Shown here one piece after another: positions 6,206 through 10,845 of a DNA stretch of 10,845 nt (the stretch's first letter is position 1; each line of letters starts with the position of its first letter). Source of the DNA: Mycobacteriaceae bacterium (GTDB taxonomy: Bacteria > Actinomycetota > Actinomycetes > Mycobacteriales > Mycobacteriaceae); the NCBI GenBank assembly GCA_013362555.1, contig JABFVX010000275.1:1-10845 (forward strand), given 5' to 3'. Made by a program: the position numbers and the translations under genes. Under the pieces are notes generated by a model that saw nothing but the letters and a program-made list of their open reading frames with translations, ran no database searches and was not told where the DNA came from.

Positions 6206-7198
6206 CTATCGGCGCGGGATCAGAACGACCTTTCCGGTGGTTTCCCGATTTTCCAACGCGGCATGCGCCGCGGCGGCTTTGGCCAAGGGGAAGGACTGCA
6301 CCGCGGGAATCAGGCGTCCCGCGTCCGCCTCGGCCAATGCTCTTGCCGCATAATCGATCCCGGTGGTACCGTCGCCGTGCCGAGCGATCATGATGTCGAG
6401 GGCGTCGATCCACGTCACCCCTCGCGCCGCGAGCTCGTCCGCACCGGGCACGATCTTGTCCATGGAGATGGAGCCGTAGGTGACGAAACGGCCGCCCCTC
6501 CCGACCAATTCCAAGGCAGTCCGGCCCTTCTCGCCGCCGACACCGTCCAGAGCCGCGGTGACACGGCGGCCTGCACCGAGCCAGTCCCGGATCACCTCCG
6601 CCCACCCCGGCTGGTTGTAATCCACAGCCAGATCGGCGCCGAGCGAGCGCACAGCGTCGGTCTTCTCCGGGCCGCCCGCGGCGCCGATCACGGTCGCACC
6701 GACGCCTCGGGCGTATTGCACGATGAGCCGTCCGATCCCGCCTGCCGCCGAGTTGACCAGCACGACGTCGCCGGCAACCAGTCGCGCGATGTCGAGGACG
6801 TCCAGGGTGGTGTTGCCGGTGCCGACCATGGCGACCGCCAGCTCATGGCTCAAGCCGGCCGGCCGCAGGTTCAGAGTGTCGACCTCGGCCACGGTCAGTT
6901 CCGCGTAGCCGCCCGGCGTGCTTCGCGCCGTGACCACATCGCGCCCGATCCACGATGGGTCGACACCGGGTCCGGTCGCGTCGACTGTGCCCGACACTTC
7001 ACCGCCGAAGATCGCGGGCAGCTCGGGCAGTGGGGGCAGCTCGCCTTCGGCGCCCGCGCGCATCTTCGTCTCCACCGCGTGCACGCCCGCGGCGCGCACG
7101 ACGATGCGAACCTGACCTGGACCAGGCACCGGGTCGGGCGCCTGCTCGTAGCGGAAATTCTCGGCGGGCCCGAACTCATGCAGGACAACGGCGTACAT
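6206..7198 (-). CDS. NADP(H)-dependent quinone oxidoreductase-like MDR protein
   Basis: A 330-residue medium-chain dehydrogenase/reductase with a GAGGAGG ribosome-binding site before ATG 7198. The N-terminal GroES-like domain starts MYAVVLHEFG and includes GQVRIVVRAAGVH (28-40) and a GGEVSGTV segment (65-72). The Rossmann domain has DVVLVNSAAGGIGRLIVQYA with the AAGGIG nucleotide loop at 151-156. The ALDGVGG and GGRFVTYG strands follow, and the C terminus KVVLIPRR is typical. The protein has no cysteine at all and lacks the zinc ligands of alcohol dehydrogenases, so despite the common database name for this family it should not bind zinc. This places it with zeta-crystallin-type quinone or enone reductases acting in the cytosol with NADPH. 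It lies behind a MerR-type promoter and downstream of a flavin oxidoreductase, which fits a role against electrophiles or quinones. Confidence 0.9.
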   Translation of the reverse strand: MYAVVLHEFGPAENFRYEQAPDPVPGPGQVRIVVRAAGVHAVETKMRAGAEGELPPLPELPAIFGGEVSGTVDATGPGVDPSWIGRDVVTARSTPGGYAELTVAEVDTLNLRPAGLSHELAVAMVGTGNTTLDVLDIARLVAGDVVLVNSAAGGIGRLIVQYARGVGATVIGAAGGPEKTDAVRSLGADLAVDYNQPGWAEVIRDWLGAGRRVTAALDGVGGEKGRTALELVGRGGRFVTYGSISMDKIVPGADELAARGVTWIDALDIMIARHGDGTTGIDYAARALAEADAGRLIPAVQSFPLAKAAAAHAALENRETTGKVVLIPRR

Positions 7199-7237
7199 TG
7201 CGGCCTCCTCATCAGGTGTTGCGTGTAGGACGACCTG

Positions 7238-7268
7238 AACCTATGACCTGAATGAAAGTTGAGGTCAA
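7238..7268 (-). promoter_or_regulatory. MerR-type promoter with 19-bp spacer upstream of the MDR gene
   Basis: Reading the minus strand, TTGACC (-35, 7263-7268) and TAGGTT (-10 candidate, 7238-7243) are separated by 19 bp, longer than the usual 17. The spacer holds a dyad: GACCTGAA (7245-7252) and TTGAGGTC (7259-7266), 8-bp arms with one mismatch. A further copy of GACCTGAA lies at 7232-7239. A stretched spacer with a dyad inside it is the hallmark of promoters activated by MerR/SoxR-family regulators, which twist the DNA. No MerR gene is in the window, so the regulator would be elsewhere. Alternatively the GACCTGAA repeats could serve another regulator. Confidence 0.5.
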
Positions 7269-7308
7269 CGACTTGTCGCTCTCGTCACTCACTGCCGAGC
7301 GCCTGGAC

Positions 7309-7323
7309 TGGGACTCCGTCCCA
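7309..7323 (-). terminator. Short hairpin between the two oxidoreductase genes
   Basis: TGGGAC (7309-7314) and GTCCCA (7318-7323) form a 6-bp stem with a 3-nt loop, about 47 bp past the stop of the flavin oxidoreductase gene at 7371. It is small and has no T-run, so it may only weaken read-through into the MDR gene, which has its own promoter. Confidence 0.3.
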
Positions 7324-7370
7324 CCGCAACGCTGCACATGACGATGCAACCGTTCATGCGAACTGCTCGT

Positions 7371-8288
7371 TCACGAGTGCGAAGCCGCGTGCCTGCGGGC
7401 TTCTGCCAGAAGTTCGGCCTGACGAAACCAGTCGCCTGCCGCGAACGTGACCACCACTCGGGCGCTGCCATGGACGGCCGCGTCCTCCAGGTGGCCGGCC
7501 ACGGTGTCGATGTCACCGCTGAGCACAGCGTTCTCGGCGTACTCGGGCGGGATGCCGAATCGGCCGTCCGGGTCGACCACCGACCGGATGAGCGTGGCCC
7601 GGTCGGGCAACCGGGGATCGCCGTGGATGGCCACTATCGAGCTGGTCGTCAGGGACGGCGTCGGGCGTCCTCGCTCCGCGGTCAGGACCGACAGTCGGCG
7701 CCGTTGTTCCGCGATTTGCGCGTGCGAGCCGATAGGGAACCATCCGTCGCCGTGCCTGGCCGCCCGACGCAGCGCGGCATCGGATGAACCAGCAACGATG
7801 ATCGGCGGGACGGACGTACCCGGATTGAGCTGCACGTCGGCCGAACCGACACGAACCGGCCGCCCTGCGATCAGGTCCGGCAGGACCGCCAGCGCTTCGT
7901 CGGTTCGCCGACCTCGCTCCCCCGCCGGGATCCCGACGGCCGACCACGACCGGTCGTGCCGGTCACCGCCGACGCCGACCCCGAGCAACACCCGATCGCC
8001 GGAGAGATGTTGAAGTGTGGCCACCTGTTTGGCCACCCAGACCACAGGTCGCAGCGGCAGAATCAGCACGCCGAGACCCAATCGGACCCGCTCCGTCACG
8101 GCCGACGCAGCGGCCAGCGACATCAGACTGTCCAACAGCGGCACGCCCGTGCCCGCAATGAGCTGGTCGACAACCCACACCGACTCAAAGCCCAACTGCT
8201 CGGCATGACGAGCAGCGGCCGCAATGTCGCCGGGCGAGGCGTCCGGCTCCGCCAACGTCGGAAGCACGATGCCCACGTCAACAGTCAC
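7371..8288 (-). CDS. Luciferase-like (LLM class) F420- or FMN-dependent oxidoreductase
   Basis: A 305-residue protein starting at GTG 8288 with a GGAGG ribosome-binding site six to seven bases upstream. It has the bacterial-luciferase TIM-barrel pattern: first strand VDVGIVLPT, AARHAEQLGFESVWVVDQL (25-43), VRLGLGVLILPLR (68-80), and LSGDRVLLGVGVGGDR (95-110). The central PPIIVAGSSDAALRRAARHGDGWFP and a C-terminal RVVVTF strand complete the pattern. In actinomycetes most such proteins use the deazaflavin F420, but FMN cannot be excluded from sequence alone. The substrate is unknown. It is transcribed divergently from an HxlR regulator gene, and the operator between them implies direct control, probably induced by quinones, aldehydes or other electrophiles. 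The MDR reductase follows in the same direction. Confidence 0.9.
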   Translation of the reverse strand: MTVDVGIVLPTLAEPDASPGDIAAAARHAEQLGFESVWVVDQLIAGTGVPLLDSLMSLAAASAVTERVRLGLGVLILPLRPVVWVAKQVATLQHLSGDRVLLGVGVGGDRHDRSWSAVGIPAGERGRRTDEALAVLPDLIAGRPVRVGSADVQLNPGTSVPPIIVAGSSDAALRRAARHGDGWFPIGSHAQIAEQRRRLSVLTAERGRPTPSLTTSSIVAIHGDPRLPDRATLIRSVVDPDGRFGIPPEYAENAVLSGDIDTVAGHLEDAAVHGSARVVVTFAAGDWFRQAELLAEARRHAASHS

Positions 8289-8306
8289 GATTACCTCCAG
8301 TGTGGT

Positions 8307-8325
8307 CAGTTACCTCTTGTAACTG
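8307..8325. promoter_or_regulatory. HxlR operator in the divergent promoter region
   Basis: CAGTTAC (8307-8313) and GTAACTG (8319-8325) form a perfect 7-bp dyad with a 5-bp centre. It is placed between the divergent starts of the flavin oxidoreductase (8288) and the HxlR gene (8348). Short dyads ending in TAC/GTA are usual targets of HxlR-family repressors. A partial second match, TTACCTC, repeats at 8291-8297 and 8310-8316. Autoregulation plus repression of the oxidoreductase is the natural reading. Confidence 0.6.
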
Positions 8326-8347
8326 TGATGATCATGCGACATCCTGG

Positions 8348-8752
8348 ATGGCGATGAAAGAAGGCACATCACTGTCGGTCACGCACATCGGTGTGAGCGA
8401 GACCGCGTCATGCGAGATCCGCGAGTTGCTCGACCGGCTGGCCGACAAATGGTCGCTCCTGGTCGTGGAACTGCTCGGCACCGGAAAACGCCGGTTCGGC
8501 GAACTGCATCGCGAGATCGACGAAATCAGCCAGCGCATGCTGACACTGACCCTGCGACACTTGGAACGCGACGGCCTGCTCATGCGGACGGTCCACCCCG
8601 TAGTCCCGCCCCGGGTCGACTACGAACTGACGCCACTGGGCCACAGTCTGCTCGCCACCATAGAACCGTTGGTCGCCTGGACCCGTGCGCATCGGGACGA
8701 GGTCGCCGCCGCCCGCACCGAATACGACACCCGGCAGGCCGAAACAGACTGA
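8348..8752 (+). CDS. HxlR family winged-helix transcriptional regulator
   Basis: A 134-residue regulator from ATG 8348; ATG 8354 is equally possible, and an upstream GTG at 8300 would overlap the operator and is unlikely. The HxlR pattern is clear: an N-terminal Cys followed by EIRELLDRLADKWSLLVVELL, the RRFGELHREI helix, recognition helix ISQRMLTLTLRHLERDGLL, then the wing RTVHPVVPPRVDYELTPLG. A C-terminal dimer helix LLATIEPLVAW completes it. The Cys just before the first helix (about residue 22) is the only one in the likely protein. In relatives such as YodB and HypR the equivalent Cys senses quinones or disulfide stress. It is divergent from the flavin oxidoreductase with a dyad operator between them, so it most likely represses that gene and itself until modified. 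The exact inducer is inference. Confidence 0.9.
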   Translation: MAMKEGTSLSVTHIGVSETASCEIRELLDRLADKWSLLVVELLGTGKRRFGELHREIDEISQRMLTLTLRHLERDGLLMRTVHPVVPPRVDYELTPLGHSLLATIEPLVAWTRAHRDEVAAARTEYDTRQAETD

Positions 8753-8838
8753 CAGTCCGCACCGGGCCGAACCAAGACCACCTCCGGGAACTCGGTGTTC
8801 GCGCGAGCACAGGTTCCGCACCGCGAGGCATCGTGATC

Positions 8839-8851
8839 GCCGAAAGTGTGC
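8839..8851 (+). repeat. Third copy of the GCCGAAAGTGTGC motif
   Basis: An exact 13-bp match to the two inverted copies at 1291-1303 and 1332-1344, located in the roughly 200-bp gap between the HxlR gene and the nucleotidyltransferase gene. Apart from it I see nothing definite in this gap. Confidence 0.55.
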
Positions 8852-8959
8852 CAGAGGCAAGTTTCACGTGCCGTCGTCTACGGTCCTGGCCTCGCATTCG
8901 CCGGTCTCGTGATCGTGACGTGCGAATTTCGCCAGATCGTGAATGTAGAAGAACGCAGT

Positions 8960-9778
8960 GTGAATGAGACCAACGAGTGGCGATCCGACCTGCGTAGGCC
9001 GGTTGCCTATAGCGACAGGCGATCCAAAACGATCGCTGAACAGAACACTGTATTGCGCGGGCAAGTCGGCTCCGGCCTCCATGGTGTCATCACCGGATCT
9101 GACGACCGTGACGAGATGGGCGTCTGTATCGAGCCTCCGGAATGCGTCATCGGCAATTCGAAGTTCGCGCAGTACCGGTTCCGTACGCAAGCGGAAGGAG
9201 TGCGTAGTCCGGGCGACCTTGACCTGGTCATCTACAGTCTGCGCAAATGGGCGAGACTCGCCGCACAGGGCAACCCGAGGATCCTTCTGCTGATGTTCAT
9301 TCCAGTCTCCGAACTCGTATTCATGAACGATCTCGGCTGGGACATCCAGGCGCACCCGGAGCGATTCCTGTCGAAGAAAGCCGCTTCGCGCTTCAGCGGA
9401 TACCTAGTCGCGCAGCAGGAGAAAATGCTCGGACTGCGCGGACAAGGCACAACCCGTTCTGAGCTAGTGGAGGTGCATGGCTTCGACACGAAGTCCGCCT
9501 ACCATATGATCCGGGTTGGATTGCAAGGCGTCGAACTCCTCACTACAGGCCGGATCTCTCTGCCCACCCCAGAACCTGACCTGACATGGCTGCGGGAGTT
9601 GAGCGATGGCAAACACTCCATGGACGAAGCCCTGGATCGCGGCCGAAATCTGCTCGATCAGATCGATCGGCTGGGCGAAACCGCCGATCTTCCAGACTCC
9701 CCGGACTGGCGGCACATCGATGACTGGCTGACGCGTACCTACCGAGAGTGGTGGGATAGGACCGGGCAGTGGCCCTGA
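8960..9778 (+). CDS. RlaP-type (DNA polymerase beta superfamily) nucleotidyltransferase
   Basis: A 272-residue protein if started at GTG 8960, which has an AGAAGAA site a few bases upstream. The frame is open to 8846, so an earlier start is possible. The catalytic core is clear: LRGQVGSGLHGVITGSDDRDEMGV (about 32-55) contains the GS signature and the paired metal-binding acids (Asp 49 and Asp 51). The third acid follows at LDLVIYSLRKWARLAAQGNP (Asp 88 region), then a FIPVSELVF strand. This GS...SDDRDxMGV plus LRKW...L...GNP pattern is that of the RlaP family, linked in other bacteria to RNA repair operons and frequent on phages and plasmids. The true substrate is unknown. Base use is visibly more AT-rich and less codon-biased than the genes to its left, suggesting acquisition. 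No ligase or other RNA-repair partner is in the window. Confidence 0.8.
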   Translation: MNETNEWRSDLRRPVAYSDRRSKTIAEQNTVLRGQVGSGLHGVITGSDDRDEMGVCIEPPECVIGNSKFAQYRFRTQAEGVRSPGDLDLVIYSLRKWARLAAQGNPRILLLMFIPVSELVFMNDLGWDIQAHPERFLSKKAASRFSGYLVAQQEKMLGLRGQGTTRSELVEVHGFDTKSAYHMIRVGLQGVELLTTGRISLPTPEPDLTWLRELSDGKHSMDEALDRGRNLLDQIDRLGETADLPDSPDWRHIDDWLTRTYREWWDRTGQWP

Positions 9779-10145
9779 AAGCCCTCACAGCCGTCGGCCG
9801 GTGCAGCGTCTCTATGCCGATACGAGAAGTCGATCGCTTGACAGCACACGAGATGGATCGGGCGGAAGGGCAACCGCCCTACGTTTGGCTCGCCGTTCAT
9901 GTGTGGCGCGTTGCAAGCGAAATCCGGTCAGGTGAACATCGGCACCTCCGGCAGATGCCCCTTTACCAGGCAAAGCTACTACCTTCGCCGCACTCGTTGA
10001 AGGTGGCGACAATCCGTGGGGTTTCCGTGGGGCTAGGTCGCGCTGGATTCAGATCAAGCCGGCCGGCACGCGGCGAACAGCGTTGCGCTCGTGACCGGCG
10101 GTGGTGGTGTGGTGGACCAGATCGGCGGTTACGGCGCGCACGGCT
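9779..10145. other. Gene-poor stretch between convergent genes, with a possible coding remnant
   Basis: This lies between the convergent nucleotidyltransferase and antitoxin genes. No intact gene is recognisable, and the longer open frames overlap real genes on the other strand. One frame on the + strand, 9936-10094, has no start codon. Its end reads like real protein, with DNPWGFRGARSRWIQIKP followed by AGTRRTALRS and a stop. It may be the tail of a decayed gene. TCCGTGGGG is repeated at 10013-10021 and 10025-10033. No clear terminator was found for either neighbour. Confidence 0.45.
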
Positions 10146-10457
10146 TCAGGCCGCGCCCGGCTTTTCGAACCTGGCGACGAACCGCAGTTCGAGCGCATGT
10201 GCCAGCCGATCCAGCATGCCAATAGTGGGTGTGCCGCCCCCGGCCTCGAGCCGGGATACGTCAGGCTGGCGCAACCCGGCACGACCAGCCAGCTGAGTCT
10301 GGGTAAGCCCAAGCTCCAGTCGCCGCTCGCGGATAGCGTTTGCGAACTCGATGGCCAGCGCCGCCTCAGCACGACCCGCGTGGTACTCGTCGGCGTCGAA
10401 CTCCGGACGCGAGAAGCGCTCGCGACGAAGCTCGTTCATGCTCGTGTGCTCAGTCAT
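10146..10457 (-). CDS. XRE family antitoxin (HigA type)
   Basis: A 103-residue protein. A charged N-terminal part (residues 1-35) precedes a lambda-repressor-like helix-turn-helix: FANAIRERRLELGLTQTQLA, AGRAGLRQPDVSRLEAGGG and TPTIGMLDRLAHALEL (about 38-91). The recognition helix is LRQPDVSRLE. ATG 10457 overlaps the toxin stop (ATGA), so translation is coupled and the start is well supported. As in HigBA systems the toxin gene comes first. The antitoxin should neutralise the toxin and, with it, repress the operon by binding the palindrome at 10830-10843. Confidence 0.9.
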   Translation of the reverse strand: MTEHTSMNELRRERFSRPEFDADEYHAGRAEAALAIEFANAIRERRLELGLTQTQLAGRAGLRQPDVSRLEAGGGTPTIGMLDRLAHALELRFVARFEKPGAA

Positions 10458-10822
10458 TCGTTGTCCACCCTTCTGTCGAAGCTGACGCGGGCGTGCTCAT
10501 GTTCTGCCTCGCAGACCTTCCGGAGCGCCTTCGCCCGCAGGACTTCTGCGTCCTCACGCATACGGGTCTTGCGGAACACCGTCAACAACACCACCCGCCG
10601 CTGCGGCGCAAGCCAGTACGTGACCCGCATCTCCAGCGGGTGCAGGTGAAACCGCAACTCCCGCACCCCCTCACCAAGGTTCCGCGACCAAGGCTCACCA
10701 AGCGTCTCCGCGTGTTCGGCGAGCATGCCCACATAGGTGTCGACGCGACCGAAGTCCCGATCCGACAGCGACCGCAACCACGTGGCCACCTCCGGCTCGA
10801 TCTCGACTGCGTACATCTCCAT
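10454..10822 (-). CDS. RelE/HigB-type toxin (phage Gp49-like family)
   Basis: A 122-residue protein of the HigB/Gp49-like branch of RelE toxins, whose members usually cleave mRNA on the ribosome. Family features are WLRSLSDRDFGRVDTYVGML (about 15-34), ELRFHLHPLEMRVTYWLAPQ (55-74) and VVLLTVFRKTRMREDAE (77-93) with the expected basic active-site surface (FRKTRMR), plus a Glu-rich C-terminal helix. The start is ATG 10822; ATG 10816, two codons later, cannot be excluded. Only about 8 bases separate ATG 10822 from the palindromic -10 region, so the transcript may be nearly leaderless. The stop overlaps the antitoxin start. The protein appears intact, so the module should be functional. Confidence 0.9.
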   Translation of the reverse strand: MEMYAVEIEPEVATWLRSLSDRDFGRVDTYVGMLAEHAETLGEPWSRNLGEGVRELRFHLHPLEMRVTYWLAPQRRVVLLTVFRKTRMREDAEVLRAKALRKVCEAEHEHARVSFDRRVDNE

Positions 10823-10829
10823 AGTAGCA

Positions 10830-10843
10830 ATCCTATATAGGAT
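10830..10843 (-). promoter_or_regulatory. Palindromic promoter/operator of the toxin-antitoxin operon
   Basis: ATCCTATATAGGAT is a perfect 14-bp palindrome whose centre supplies a -10-like TATA element, 7 bp before the toxin start. Overlap of operator and -10 is typical of HigA-type autorepression. The -35 lies beyond the window edge. Confidence 0.6.
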
Positions 10844-10845
10844 GG

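Noticed and set aside
9769..10296. + strand open frame of 175 codons after the nucleotidyltransferase
   Set aside because: It overlaps the antitoxin gene on the opposite strand and has no recognisable motifs. The part before 10146 does not read like a protein.
1..10845. CRISPR array, rRNA, tRNA or insertion sequence
   Set aside because: I saw no regularly spaced repeats, no tRNA cloverleaf, no rRNA-like stretch and no transposase gene or terminal repeats in the window.

Overview
The window is high-GC DNA with tightly packed genes, ATGA start/stop overlaps, an F420-type luciferase-like oxidoreductase and an EACC1-caspase pair. This points to an actinomycete. A Nocardia-like host is my best guess from gene style only; no marker gene is present. 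Most genes lie on the minus strand, so the layout below is given in + coordinates and the minus-strand operons read right to left.

Region 1-1072 (minus) carries a two-gene biological-conflict module. A small EACC1 protein is translationally coupled to a caspase-like protease that runs off the left edge. Positions 1073-1576 hold no convincing gene but contain several inverted repeats. One is a perfect 20-bp-arm hairpin just behind a DoxX-type membrane protein gene (1577-2014, minus).

Region 2180-6013 (minus) is a three-gene operon that looks like a small biosynthetic unit. It encodes a DUF6875-like protein of unknown function, a group II PLP-dependent decarboxylase (coupled by an ATGA overlap) and a PYROXD2/CrtI-like FAD oxidoreductase. 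A GAACTACC/GGTAGTTC dyad lies upstream. A 70-bp perfect palindrome (6125-6194) separates this operon from the next gene.

Region 6206-8752 is a redox/quinone-stress block. It has a zinc-less quinone-oxidoreductase-like MDR enzyme behind a MerR-type promoter with a 19-bp spacer, an F420-type flavin oxidoreductase, and a divergent HxlR regulator with a clear operator between the last two.

Region 8753-10845 is accessory in character. It holds an RlaP-type (Pol beta superfamily) nucleotidyltransferase of visibly different base use, a gene-poor stretch with a possible coding remnant, and a HigB/HigA-type toxin-antitoxin operon with a palindromic promoter/operator at the right edge.

The best candidates for something new are the DUF6875-decarboxylase-FAD oxidoreductase operon and the long perfect palindrome. 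The EACC1-caspase pair belongs to a described class of conflict systems, but its full architecture lies partly outside the window.
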